Below, piece by piece: positions 7,264-15,030 of a DNA stretch of 37,744 nt. The first letter of the stretch is position 1, and the number at the start of each line of letters is the position of its first letter. Position numbers and translations under genes: made by a program. This DNA comes from an uncultured Thermomicrobia bacterium (GTDB lineage Bacteria; Chloroflexota; Chloroflexia; Thermomicrobiales; JALYUS01). The DNA lies in assembly GCA_937968015.1 (NCBI GenBank), contig CALBSO010000066.1, positions 1-37,744 on the forward strand. Direction: 5' to 3'. The notes under the pieces were generated by a model that did no database searches, was not told the DNA's origin, and saw nothing but the letters and a program-made list of their open reading frames with translations.

Positions 7264-8841
7264 TTGGACATCGCAGCGACGCCGCTCCCGAAGGCGGACA
7301 TTCTCATCGTTGGGCTGGGGCCGGGGGATCGGGGCAGCATCACGCAGGACGCCTTCAAGGCGCTGCATGGCGGCAAGGTCTTCCTGCGCACGCGCATCCA
7401 CCCGACGGTGCAGCAATTGCTCAATCAGAACTGGAACTCGTTCGATTACCTCTACGAGCAGTCCGAATCGTTCATGGAACTCTATCAGGCGATCACCTGG
7501 GCGATCATTAACGCGGCGAAGGAGGCGAAGGCGAAGGGGCATCATATCGTCTACGCCGTGCCGGGCAACCCGTACATCGGCGAGGCGACGACGCGCCTCA
7601 TCCAGCACACGGCGGAGCAGCAATCGCTCACCGTCCGCGTCATCCCCGGCATGTCCTTCCTCGATGCCGCCGCCGCCTTGATCCCCGGCGACATCGTGGC
7701 GGAGAACTGCCAGGTTGTGGACGGCTTGGACCTCAATGTGCGCATGCACGAAGACCCGTTCGCGGGCGGCAGCCTGCCGCTCTCGCCGCTCCGGCCCGCG
7801 CTGATTTCGCAGGTCTACGATCGGCGTATCGCCTCCGGTGTCAAACTCGCCTTGATGCGTCTCTATCCGGACGATCACCCGATCACCGTCCTGCAGGCGG
7901 CGAGCAATGTGGCGATGGAGCAGGTGGCGACCGTCCCGCTCGCCGAACTCGATCACGGCCGCATCATCATGCCGGACCATCTGACGACGCTCTACGTCCC
8001 GAAGGTCGAGGGCTTGGAACGCTCTCGCACTGCCGACGCATTGCAGCAGATCATCGCCCGTCTCCGCGCGCCCGAGGGCTGCCCATGGGATCGCGAGCAG
8101 ACGCACGTTTCGATCCGCCCGAACATGATCGAGGAGGCGTACGAGGCGGTGGACGCGATAGACGCCAACGACCCCGAGGCGCTGCGTGAGGAACTGGGCG
8201 ATCTGCTGCTGCAAGTCGCCCTTCATGCACAGATCGCGGAGGAGGCGGGGGAATTCACCCTGGAGGATGTCTACGAGGCGGTGAACGCGAAACTGATCCG
8301 CCGCCATCCGCACGTCTTCGGTGCGGAGAAGGCAGCGGACGCCAGGGAGGTGCTTGGCATTTGGCAGGATGCGAAGCGGAAGGAGAAGCAGGCAGCGGGA
8401 GAGTTGACAGTCAGCGGTCGGCAGTCGGCAGAAAACTCCGTGCTGTTTGGCGGGCTGCCGCGCTCGATGCCGGGGCTGGCGTATTCGCAGGCGATGCAGG
8501 AGCGTGCCGCCCGCGTCGGCTTCGAGTGGCCGAACCGCGAGGGCGTGCTGGAGAAACTGCGCGAGGAACTGGACGAACTCGCCGCCGCGAAGACCCCGGA
8601 GCATCAGCGCGAGGAACTGGGCGATATCCTCTTCGTGCTCGTGGACTGGGCACGCTGGCATGGCATCGAGACGGAAGAGGCGATGCGCGCCGCCAATGCG
8701 AAGTTCTACCGCCGCTTCGGCGTCATCGAGCGCAGTGTCGCCGCCTCCGGTCGGGAGTGGCAATCCTTCACGCTGGACGAACTGGAAGCCTTCTGGCAGC
8801 AGGCGAAAGCGGAAGAGCGAGAAGTAGCGAGTAACGAGTAA
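7264..8841 (+). CDS. mazG: Fused tetrapyrrole-methylase-like / MazG nucleotide pyrophosphohydrolase
   Basis: A 525-residue two-domain protein of the YabN type. Residues about 10-235 are an SAM-dependent tetrapyrrole methylase-like domain (ADILIVGLGPGD, YAVPGNPYIGEATTR). The rest is a double MazG domain with the metal-binding acidic sets EEAYEAVDAID and REELGDLLLQ, repeated as REELDEL and REELGDILF. MazG hydrolyses NTPs to NMP and pyrophosphate, removing abnormal nucleotides. No ATG is available; TTG 7264 has GGAG six bases upstream, and TTG 7252 is the alternative. Between the two MazG halves lies an extra linker, ELTVSGRQSAEN, encoded by a 7-bp-periodic repeat, and the final residues EVASNE and stop codon come from a second such repeat. 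Confidence 0.9.
   Translation: MDIAATPLPKADILIVGLGPGDRGSITQDAFKALHGGKVFLRTRIHPTVQQLLNQNWNSFDYLYEQSESFMELYQAITWAIINAAKEAKAKGHHIVYAVPGNPYIGEATTRLIQHTAEQQSLTVRVIPGMSFLDAAAALIPGDIVAENCQVVDGLDLNVRMHEDPFAGGSLPLSPLRPALISQVYDRRIASGVKLALMRLYPDDHPITVLQAASNVAMEQVATVPLAELDHGRIIMPDHLTTLYVPKVEGLERSRTADALQQIIARLRAPEGCPWDREQTHVSIRPNMIEEAYEAVDAIDANDPEALREELGDLLLQVALHAQIAEEAGEFTLEDVYEAVNAKLIRRHPHVFGAEKAADAREVLGIWQDAKRKEKQAAGELTVSGRQSAENSVLFGGLPRSMPGLAYSQAMQERAARVGFEWPNREGVLEKLREELDELAAAKTPEHQREELGDILFVLVDWARWHGIETEEAMRAANAKFYRRFGVIERSVAASGREWQSFTLDELEAFWQQAKAEEREVASNE
8401..8438. repeat. In-frame 7-bp-periodic repeat inside mazG
   Basis: Three near-identical 7-mers, CAGTCAG, CGGTCGG, CAGTCGG (8408-8428), are flanked by GAGTT and AACTC. 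They encode the polar linker between the two MazG halves, where ordinary MazG proteins go directly from the WExxK helix to the SVLDG segment. The insertion preserves the reading frame. Confidence 0.65.
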
Positions 8842-8962
8842 TGAGTAACGAGTGGTCAGAAATATTTCATCCCAATGAGAGCCCGGCAGTGAGACGTGTG
8901 GATGACACGCGAACGCGCATCGTACGCACGCCCCTCGTTACTCGCTACTCGTTACTCGTTAC
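8824..8962. repeat. Facing pair of 7-bp repeat arrays downstream of mazG
   Basis: Four units GTAGCGA, GTAACGA, GTAATGA, GTAACGA at 8824-8851 face four units TCGTTAC, TCGCTAC, TCGTTAC, TCGTTAC at 8935-8962, with about 83 bp between. The arms are near-perfect reverse complements and would fold into a long hairpin. The left arm contains the mazG stop codon (8839-8841) and its last residues; the right arm ends just before the GTG of the next small gene. Confidence 0.85.
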
Positions 8963-8968
8963 TTCCCG

Positions 8969-9163
8969 GTGACTCCGAATCCGGCGCCCCGCCCCGTCGC
9001 GACGCTTGGCTGCTTCGTCCTCTTCGCCTTCGTACTGATCAGCGTCGTTGTACTCGGTGCATCGCTCAACGACGCGGCGCTGATCGCCATTCTCGCACTG
9101 ATCTTCGTTGCACTCATCCTGACATTTGTACGTATCGTCTTCCGAAATCGGCCCCCGAAGTAA
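8969..9163 (+). CDS. Small two-helix membrane protein, unknown function
   Basis: A 64-residue protein that I do not recognise. After a short proline-rich N-terminus (MTPNPAPRP), residues about 10-32 and 37-58 form two hydrophobic segments separated by SLND, followed by a basic tail RIVFRNRPPK, so it would be a helical hairpin in the membrane with the tail probably inside. GTG 8969 is used; the upstream site is part of a repeat array and offers no clear ribosome binding site, which lowers confidence. Its stop codon TAA (9161-9163) lies in the left arm of a 15-bp perfect palindrome. Confidence 0.55.
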   Translation: MTPNPAPRPVATLGCFVLFAFVLISVVVLGASLNDAALIAILALIFVALILTFVRIVFRNRPPK

Positions 9164-9203
9164 CGCGTAACGAGATGAGTCGCTCCTTCTCGTTACGCGT
9201 TAC
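9160..9203. terminator. Perfect 15-bp palindrome holding the stop codons of two convergent genes
   Basis: GTAACGCGTAACGAG (9160-9174) is exactly complementary to 9189-9203, with a 14-base loop. It is built from the same 7-mers (GTAACGC, GTAACGA) as the array at 8824. The plus-strand gene stops at 9161-9163 and the minus-strand DUF3830 gene at 9193-9195, so each arm carries one stop codon. It probably acts as a bidirectional terminator or mRNA-end stabiliser. Confidence 0.75.
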
Positions 9204-9609
9204 TCTCAATCGTGATGTCCTGCGCGCCTTCCCAGAGGACGCGGCGACCGAGTTCTTTGAGGTGTTCACGACCCTCGGTAATCGTCAGGAAGTGATTGCC
9301 GGCCAACTGGCCCATCTTACTGGCGAAGAGCGTGTCGCCGTACGGAAAAAGGAGTTCCGTCTCGCTATAGCCGCCCGGATACAAGAGGATTTCGCCGGGC
9401 GCGGGGTGGCTCGTGTGATTCTCGAAACCGACCCCGGCATCGAAATCCCCCAAGGGAATCCATGCGGATTCACCGCTCCAGCGCGCCTGAATGATCTTGT
9501 TCCGGAAGGGCAGGAATTTCCCGAATGCCGCGCACGTCTTCGGCGCCGCCTCGTCCTCCACCCGCGCGACAAAGACCAGTGATCCAACCGTGATCCGCAA
9601 CGTCGTCAT
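9193..9609 (-). CDS. DUF3830 family protein (cyclophilin-like fold)
   Basis: A 138-residue protein that matches the DUF3830 pattern as I know it: GEILLYPGGYSETELLFPYG in the middle, FASKMGQLAGNHFLTITEG, then a C-terminal LGRRVLWEGAQDI. The family is thought to have a cyclophilin-like beta-barrel; no reaction is established, and members often occur beside amidase, hydantoinase or related catabolic genes. ATG 9609 has GGGAG at good spacing. The gene is separated from the lipoprotein gene upstream by 115 bp, which includes a GCCC-core repeat. Function unknown. Confidence 0.7.
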   Translation of the reverse strand: MTTLRITVGSLVFVARVEDEAAPKTCAAFGKFLPFRNKIIQARWSGESAWIPLGDFDAGVGFENHTSHPAPGEILLYPGGYSETELLFPYGDTLFASKMGQLAGNHFLTITEGREHLKELGRRVLWEGAQDITIESNA

Positions 9610-9640
9610 GGGCTACTCCCTTGAAAACGATTGAACCGCA

Positions 9641-9660
9641 TCCTGCCCAGAGGGCGCCCG
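9641..9660. repeat. GCCC-core repeat
   Basis: TCCTGCCCAGAGGGCGCCCG is a copy of the small palindromic core (GCCC, three bases, GGGC) also seen at 2483, 15361, 35013 and 36636. Here it is intergenic, upstream of the DUF3830 gene, without an adjacent 7-mer array. Confidence 0.55.
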
Positions 9661-9724
9661 GCAAAGGACGCGCCCGGACGTCAAGGGATGTGTCGTGAAG
9701 GTCGGGGGCTTCGGCGCCCGGCGC

Positions 9725-10519
9725 TTAGAGGAACACGAAGCTATCAATGAACTGCTTCGCCTGTGCGAAGACGGCGTCGAAGTCTTCGGGTGCCGCGGCG
9801 ATCAAGAAGGCGTACGCTGTCGTCCCCTTCTTGACCACGAAGACCGCCGCGTGGACATTTGACGTGCCATTCTGGCCGGTGAACTCGAACTGGCGTGCGG
9901 GCATCCCGGCGATCGTCGTCGCCTGAATCCCGCCCTGCACCGACTGATAACTGGCCGTGGCCTGCATGAAGCTGTCCATCGCGCTCGTGGCGTAATCGTC
10001 GAGCGTGATCGCCGTGCCGATGTCCTCCGCCGCGATCTGGAATCCACCGCGTAAAGCGGCGGGGGCGGCGGCTTGGAAATCAACACCCGAACTGCCTGTT
10101 TGCTGGACGCGCCAGCCCTGCGGAACCGTGAGCATGAACCGCCCCTTGGGATCGGTGTAGAGATTACCGACCAACCCCGCCGGTGTCCCCGTGACGCGCG
10201 GCGTCCCGGCCGCGGAGGCGCCCCCGGTGGCGCTCCGAACCGTCGGAGATGGCCGACCGGACGAACCGGACGGAAACGTCGCGAAGACGAAACCACCCTT
10301 CCCGCCCGCCGCGTTCGTCGCCGGACTCGCGGTGGAGGAGGACCCGGCGCTCGAACCCCGGCCACCGGCGAAGGCGGTGACGGTCGCGGCGTCGTTGGCA
10401 TTCGCGGTACGTGCCGTCGCCGTCTTGTCGGCGTCGCTCGTACCGCCGCCCCCGCCACACGCGACGAGCAGCAAAACGACCATCCATCCCGGAATTGTAT
10501 ACGCCCCTCGCCGTTTCAT
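9725..10519 (-). CDS. Secreted lipoprotein with PsbP/DUF1795-like C-terminal domain
   Basis: A 264-residue predicted lipoprotein. The basic start MKRRGAYTIPGW is followed by a hydrophobic stretch and the lipobox LLVAC, then GGGGG. Residues about 25-115 are a low-complexity Ala/Thr/Gly/Ser linker, probably disordered. The rest (YTDPKGRFMLTVPQGWRVQQTG to the C-terminus) looks like the PsbP/DUF1795 fold: an N-terminal F-x-L-x-VP-x-GW strand, a middle DDYA helix, and a final AFLIAAAPEDF...FIDSFVFL. ATG 10519 has GAGAGG upstream. It lies 46 bp after the winged-helix gene and may be the distal part of that transcript. Function unknown. Confidence 0.75.
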   Translation of the reverse strand: MKRRGAYTIPGWMVVLLLVACGGGGGTSDADKTATARTANANDAATVTAFAGGRGSSAGSSSTASPATNAAGGKGGFVFATFPSGSSGRPSPTVRSATGGASAAGTPRVTGTPAGLVGNLYTDPKGRFMLTVPQGWRVQQTGSSGVDFQAAAPAALRGGFQIAAEDIGTAITLDDYATSAMDSFMQATASYQSVQGGIQATTIAGMPARQFEFTGQNGTSNVHAAVFVVKKGTTAYAFLIAAAPEDFDAVFAQAKQFIDSFVFL

Positions 10520-10565
10520 GCGCCCTCTCGCTGATCCTGTCGCCGCATTGCGCATTCTACACAAT

Positions 10566-11288
10566 TTATGTCCGCGTTGTCGGCTCTGCTGCGACGATCG
10601 GCGGAATATACCCTACTTCGTACTCACCCGCAGAGGTTGGTCGCACAAGGTAGAAACAAAGATTGAGGTGGGATCGAACCCATAATGGCAACCGGAGTAT
10701 CAGACGGACATATTGACGGTGTGCGGGAACCGCGATGCCATAGCAGGCATCTGGTGACTCCATCCGTTGAAGGAGTTCGCCAAGCGCGCCCAGGAAATAG
10801 TTGACGCGCATCGGATTACGCGATCCTTCTCCCTTTGCCTCAAGAACCAATCGTTCATTGCCTCGCCATGCCGCGATGTCAATACCGTGTACACGCCCCC
10901 ACCGAATATCCGTCTCCCACCCTTCTAACTGCAACACCGCCGCGATTGCCGCCTTGACACTGTCTTCGGAAAGTCCTATCGCATCTTGGTACGGGAACGC
11001 CCGTACGGAAGTCTCATCTTCGAGTATGAAAAGCTGTGTAACAGGTAGCGAGGGTTCTACTGGCACGGGAGTCGACGGTATTGCCGCTTCACCGACGAGA
11101 CGGTTCACTTTCTTGCGGGTATAAGAATCCTCGTCGCGGGAGATGACTCCCTTGGCGAAAAGTGCTCGACAAATTTGATTCACGGTCTGACGTGGGGCAA
11201 TGGCGAGCGCAACAGCCAACTGATCATCGTCCGCACCCTCTGGATGTGCATTCAAATAAGCGACAATTCGCTCTCGGTGCGTCTGCAT
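10566..11288 (-). CDS. Winged-helix protein with PD-(D/E)XK nuclease-like domain
   Basis: A 240-residue protein with two recognisable parts. Residues 1-65 form a winged-helix-like domain (HRERIVAYLNAHPEGADDDQLAVALAIAP, QTVNQICRALFAKGVISR). Residues about 105-200 resemble a restriction-endonuclease-like core: Asp137 in HGIDIAAW, then Glu150 and Lys152 in LVLEAKGEG, the D...ExK pattern, followed by a helix ALGELLQRM. ATG 11288 with GGAGG nine bases upstream is chosen over a TTG at 11327. It follows nrnA by 35 bp. A DNA-binding or nuclease role is inferred; whether the site is active is unknown. Confidence 0.65.
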   Translation of the reverse strand: MQTHRERIVAYLNAHPEGADDDQLAVALAIAPRQTVNQICRALFAKGVISRDEDSYTRKKVNRLVGEAAIPSTPVPVEPSLPVTQLFILEDETSVRAFPYQDAIGLSEDSVKAAIAAVLQLEGWETDIRWGRVHGIDIAAWRGNERLVLEAKGEGSRNPMRVNYFLGALGELLQRMESPDACYGIAVPAHRQYVRLILRLPLWVRSHLNLCFYLVRPTSAGEYEVGYIPPIVAAEPTTRT

Positions 11289-11323
11289 AAGAACAGCCCT
11301 CCGGCATCCGTTGCACACTGATC

Positions 11324-12439
11324 TCAACCGCTCGCAAGACCCGCTTCAGTGTACGCCACGAGGGCGACGAGAAAGGCATCGCGCTCCGGGAGGCTACCCG
11401 CGAAAGTGCAGCCGCTCGCCATGACGTGCCCGCCGCCGCCGTAGCGCCGCGCGAAGGCCGCGACATCCACCGCCGGGGTCGTGGAGCGCAGGCTGGCCCG
11501 CCAACTGCCCTGCCCTTGATAGAAGATCACTGCCGCCCCAACACCGCGCGTGCCGACGATCCAGTTCACGACGCCCTCGCCGTCCGACTCGTCCGCGCCC
11601 GTCTCGATCAGCATGGCGGGCGTCACTTCCGTCCAGAGGACGTGTTTGATCCACGTCGCACGACTGAGCAGCGCGCCCCAGACGGCGACACTCCCCGGCG
11701 TCTTGCGGCGGCGCAGGCCATCCATCACGAGTTTGTAATCCGCGCCCGCGTCGCAGAGCGCGGCGAGCGTCTCGAAGGTCGGCGCGCCATTCCCCTCCAC
11801 GCGCATGAACGAACTGCTGTCCGAACTCATGCCGGTGAGGAGGAGCGTCGCGAGGAGCGGCGTCAGCGGCACACCCCACTGACCGCAGAGGCGGACGATC
11901 AGCGAATCCACCGCGATCACGCTCGTATCAATGAAGCGGGCAAGCGCCGGTTCCTCGCCGCGCGGTATATGATGGTCCACGATGATCACCGGCACGCGCG
12001 CGAAGAGGCTTTGATATGCCTCGTAGAGCGGCCCGAAACGGCGCACTTCCGGCACATCGGGCGCGATAATCAGGTCCACATCGTCGAGCGGGAGCGGCAG
12101 TCCGGTGTAGCGCGCCATCGTCTCCACACCGGGGATGAAATCGAGCGGCGGCGGCAGTTTGCCGTCAGGGATGCAGGTCGTCACCCGCGCGGCCGGGTTT
12201 GCGGCACGCACGATCTCCGCCATCGCTAGCGCGGACGAGATGCCGTCGCCATCCGTGTTGACATGAGTCGGGATGAGCACATGTGTTGCCCGCGCCATCG
12301 CCTCCCACGCGCGTACGAGATCCGCCTCGGTCCATGTCGGGCCGGAGCGTGAAGAGAAGGACTGAGGAGCAGTCGTCGCCTCGGCACGTATCCCATTGTT
12401 ACGGCCCTGAAGGGCATCTACTCGCTGTTCATCGCTCAA
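11324..12439 (-). CDS. nrnA: DHH-family phosphoesterase, NrnA-like (oligoribonuclease/pAp phosphatase)
   Basis: A 371-residue DHH/DHHA1 phosphoesterase. Motif I is HVNTDGDG (His59, Asp63, Asp65), motif II is Asp127 in IAPDVP, motif III is VDHH (155-157), and the C-terminal DHHA1 domain has RYGGGGHVMASG. NrnA degrades nano-RNAs and converts pAp to AMP with Mn2+. The position after rbfA in the nusA operon is the usual one for this gene. The start is TTG 12439, with GAGAGGG about nine bases upstream; the first 35 residues are poorly conserved, so a later start cannot be excluded. Confidence 0.9.
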   Translation of the reverse strand: MSDEQRVDALQGRNNGIRAEATTAPQSFSSRSGPTWTEADLVRAWEAMARATHVLIPTHVNTDGDGISSALAMAEIVRAANPAARVTTCIPDGKLPPPLDFIPGVETMARYTGLPLPLDDVDLIIAPDVPEVRRFGPLYEAYQSLFARVPVIIVDHHIPRGEEPALARFIDTSVIAVDSLIVRLCGQWGVPLTPLLATLLLTGMSSDSSSFMRVEGNGAPTFETLAALCDAGADYKLVMDGLRRRKTPGSVAVWGALLSRATWIKHVLWTEVTPAMLIETGADESDGEGVVNWIVGTRGVGAAVIFYQGQGSWRASLRSTTPAVDVAAFARRYGGGGHVMASGCTFAGSLPERDAFLVALVAYTEAGLASG

Positions 12440-12460
12440 TGCCTGTTTCCCTCTCCGTCG

Positions 12461-12904
12461 TCAATCCTTAGTCCTTCGTTTCCGGGCGCGTGGATTCGCT
12501 GTCTTCTCCGGTTCTGGGAGCGGTTCGTCTTCGAGGCGTGGCGGGTTGATCTCCCGCTCCCGTTCGACTTCGTGCAGAGCACGCAGCACCGCCGCGCCCG
12601 CCTCCAGGGACGAGTCCGCGCGGAAATCGAGTTCCGGTACGGAGCGGAAGGTGATGCGCGGGGCGAGCAGATGGCGCAGGTGGCGCGCGTGCCGCCGCAG
12701 CGTCTCGACCGCTGCCGCCCGCTCCTTCTCGCCGCCGAGCGTGCTGATATAGACACGCGCGTGCCGCAGGTCGGGGCTGGTCTGCACCTCCGTCACACTG
12801 ACGAGGTTGAGGCGCAATTCGTCTCGCTCCTCCCGGATGAGGTTCGCGACCTCCGTCCGCAGAAATTCGTTGACCTGCTCGATGCGCCTGCTGGTCTTTG
12901 CCAT
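12461..12904 (-). CDS. rbfA: Ribosome-binding factor A
   Basis: A 147-residue RbfA, the cold-shock factor that binds the 30S subunit and helps mature the 5' end of 16S rRNA. Typical features are the start TSRRIEQVNEFLRTEVANLI, the middle VSVTEVQTSPDLRHARVYIS, and the KH-like ending with LRHLLAPRITFRSVPELDF. A basic and proline-rich tail follows. ATG 12904 is chosen over upstream codons because GGAGGGG precedes it and the family start fits. The last four codons (RTKD) and the stop are made from the 7-mer sequence AGGACTAAGGATTGA. It lies between infB and nrnA. Confidence 0.93.
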   Translation of the reverse strand: MAKTSRRIEQVNEFLRTEVANLIREERDELRLNLVSVTEVQTSPDLRHARVYISTLGGEKERAAAVETLRRHARHLRHLLAPRITFRSVPELDFRADSSLEAGAAVLRALHEVEREREINPPRLEDEPLPEPEKTANPRARKRRTKD

Positions 12905-12916
12905 CTCCCCTCCGGG

Positions 12917-12988
12917 GAGCAATGAGCAACGAGCAACGAGGAGATCAGCATCCCACTCATTGCTCATTGCTCGTTGCTCGTTGCTTCG
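12917..12988. repeat. Facing 7-bp repeat arrays between infB and rbfA
   Basis: GAGCAAT, GAGCAAC, GAGCAAC (12917-12937) face CTCATTG, CTCATTG, CTCGTTG, CTCGTTG (12956-12983). The two arms are reverse complements with about 18 bp between, and the right arm runs into the infB stop codon at 12989-12991. It fills nearly all of the 84-bp gap, just upstream of the rbfA ribosome binding site. Confidence 0.85.
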
Positions 12989-14923
12989 TTACGCCAGACG
13001 CGCCGCGATCTGCTCTTTGCGATAGAACTCGAGCGTGTCACCGACTTCGTACTCGTTGAAACCGTCGAGGGAGAGGCCGCATTCGTAGCCCGCCTGCACC
13101 TCGCGTGCGTCGTCCTTCATGCGCTTGAGCGTCGTCACTGTGCCATCGTGAATCACCGCGCCGTTGCGCAACACGCGGACGCGGTCGTTGCGCCGGATCA
13201 CGCCGTCGGTGACATAGAGACCGGCCGCGACGATCTTGTTCGGCAGTTTGAAGAGTTCGCGCACGTCGGCGTAGCCGTCGGTCGTCTCCTGCTCGATCGG
13301 GTCGAGCATGCCGGTCATCGCCGCCTTGACATCATCCACGAGGTGGTAAATAACATCGTAGAAGCGGATGTCCACACCGCGCGAGTCGGCCGCCCGCTTG
13401 CCCGCGACATCCGGGCGGACATTGTAGCCAATGATGATCGCTTGCGACGCCGAGGCGAGCGAGACATCAGACTCACCGATCGCGCCAACGCCCGTATGAA
13501 TGATGTTGATCTGGACGGACGGGTCATCGAGTTTATTTAGCGCGTTCTGGATCGCGCCGAGCGAGCCTTGCTCCGCCGCCTTGAGGATGAGCCGCAGTTC
13601 CTTCGTGCCGCCGGTCTGGACATTGCGGAGCGCGTTTTCGAGGCTCAACCGCACATCCGAGAAGGAGGATGCCTGCCGCTCCAACCGCCGCTGCTCCGCC
13701 ACGGTGCGCGCCTCGCGGTCGTCCGTGTAGGTTTGCAGGATGTCACCCGCTTCCGGCACATCATCGAGGCCCGTGATCTCTACCGGCATCGAGGGGAGCG
13801 CGCGCCGCACCTTGCGCCCGCGATCATCCTGCATCGCCTTGATGCGGCCATAGATCGTGCCGACGACGACGCTGTCACGCAGGTTGAGTGTGCCATTCTG
13901 GATCAGCACCGTCGCAGTAACGCCGCGCGATGGGTCGCGGTTGGTCTCGATAATTACACCGGTCGCCGGGACGTGCGGGTTCGCCTTCAGTTCGGCGATG
14001 TCCGCGACGAGCAGGATCGTATCCAGAAGGTCGTCAATGCCGAGTTTTTCCTTCGCGGAGACCTCGACGGTCGGTGTGTCGCCCCCGTAATCCTCCGGGA
14101 TGACCTCCGCCTCGCTCAGTTGCACCTTGACACGGTCCACATTCGCGCCGACGGCATCAATCTTATTGATCGCGACAATGATCGGCACATTCGCCGCCTT
14201 GGCGTGAGCGATCGCTTCGAGCGTCTGTGGCTTCACGCCGTCATCCGCCGCGACGACGAGCACGGCGATGTCGGTGGCGCGGGCGCCACGGGCCCGCATC
14301 GCGGTGAACGCCTCGTGGCCGGGGGTGTCGAGGAAAGAAATCTTCCGCCCCTGCACCTCGACCTGATAGGCGCCGATGCGCTGCGTGATGCCGCCCGCCT
14401 CGCCTTCCGCCACCTTCGTCTCGCGGATCGCGTCGAGCAGTTTCGTCTTGCCGTGGTCTACATGCCCCATGATCGTGACGATCGGCGGGCGGGTATCCGT
14501 GCCATCGGTAGCGCGGCTGTCCACGGCGGTCGTGATGCCCTCGGCATCGGTCGCCTGCTCGGCGGGTGCCACCTCAATTTCCAGCGCGGCGCCAACCTTC
14601 TCAGCGGTCGCGTAGTCAATCTGCTGATTGATGTTGGCGAAAACGCCGACACCGATCAGCGCCTTAATCACTTCCGTCGGCGAGAGCATCAGCCGCTCGG
14701 AGAGATCACCGACGCTGATGACGGCGGGCAGCACGACAGGCTCTTCGGGGCGCACCGGCCCCCGGCGCACCTGCGCGATCCGCTCACCCGCGACGCCCGT
14801 GTTCGGGCCACGATTACCGGGCCGCCCACCACCGGGGCGACCGCCGCCGGGGCGTGGGCCGCCACCCGTGCGGGATGGTCCCGGTCGAAATCCACCACGC
14901 GGAGGTTTTCCTGGCATACGCAT
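12989..14923 (-). CDS. infB: Translation initiation factor IF-2
   Basis: A 644-residue IF-2, the GTPase that places initiator tRNA on the 30S subunit. A disordered Gly/Pro/Arg-rich N-terminus (about 1-60) is followed by one IF2N domain (DLSERLMLSPTEVIKALIGVG), then the G domain with GHVDHGKT (153-160), DTPGHEAF, NKID and SAK, and the conserved beta-barrel and C-terminal fMet-tRNA-binding domains. The N-terminus is short, as in other compact IF-2 forms. ATG 14923 has GGGGAG eight bases upstream, while ATG 14917 has AAGGAG eight bases upstream; both are plausible and differ by two residues. It is the third gene of the nusA operon. Confidence 0.97.
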   Translation of the reverse strand: MRMPGKPPRGGFRPGPSRTGGGPRPGGGRPGGGRPGNRGPNTGVAGERIAQVRRGPVRPEEPVVLPAVISVGDLSERLMLSPTEVIKALIGVGVFANINQQIDYATAEKVGAALEIEVAPAEQATDAEGITTAVDSRATDGTDTRPPIVTIMGHVDHGKTKLLDAIRETKVAEGEAGGITQRIGAYQVEVQGRKISFLDTPGHEAFTAMRARGARATDIAVLVVAADDGVKPQTLEAIAHAKAANVPIIVAINKIDAVGANVDRVKVQLSEAEVIPEDYGGDTPTVEVSAKEKLGIDDLLDTILLVADIAELKANPHVPATGVIIETNRDPSRGVTATVLIQNGTLNLRDSVVVGTIYGRIKAMQDDRGRKVRRALPSMPVEITGLDDVPEAGDILQTYTDDREARTVAEQRRLERQASSFSDVRLSLENALRNVQTGGTKELRLILKAAEQGSLGAIQNALNKLDDPSVQINIIHTGVGAIGESDVSLASASQAIIIGYNVRPDVAGKRAADSRGVDIRFYDVIYHLVDDVKAAMTGMLDPIEQETTDGYADVRELFKLPNKIVAAGLYVTDGVIRRNDRVRVLRNGAVIHDGTVTTLKRMKDDAREVQAGYECGLSLDGFNEYEVGDTLEFYRKEQIAARLA

Positions 14924-14960
14924 TGCTCCTTCTCCCCACACCATCGTGGGGGATATATTC

Positions 14961-15030
14961 AGGACTAAGGGCTAAGGATTAAGGACTAAGAGCGGCCCCC
15001 TAAGTCTCCTTAGTCCTTAGCCCTTAGTCC
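14961..15030. repeat. Facing 7-bp repeat arrays between ylxR and infB
   Basis: AGGACTA, AGGGCTA, AGGATTA, AGGACTA (14961-14988) face CCTTAGT, CCTTAGC, CCTTAGT (about 15008-15028), with a short spacer of roughly 20 bp. The right arm includes the ylxR stop codon (15024-15026). The 7-mer differs from those at 8824 and 12917, but the period and facing layout are the same. Confidence 0.85.

Noticed and set aside
8824..8962. Possible CRISPR-like array
   Set aside because: Units are 7 bp, directly tandem without spacers, and arranged as facing arms, so this is not a CRISPR.
10663..10682. tRNA T-arm-like sequence (minus strand GGGTTCGATCCC)
   Set aside because: It lies inside the coding sequence of the winged-helix protein and no acceptor, D or anticodon stems surround it.
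13568..14968. Long open frame opposite infB
   Set aside because: Antisense shadow of IF-2 with no recognisable domain.
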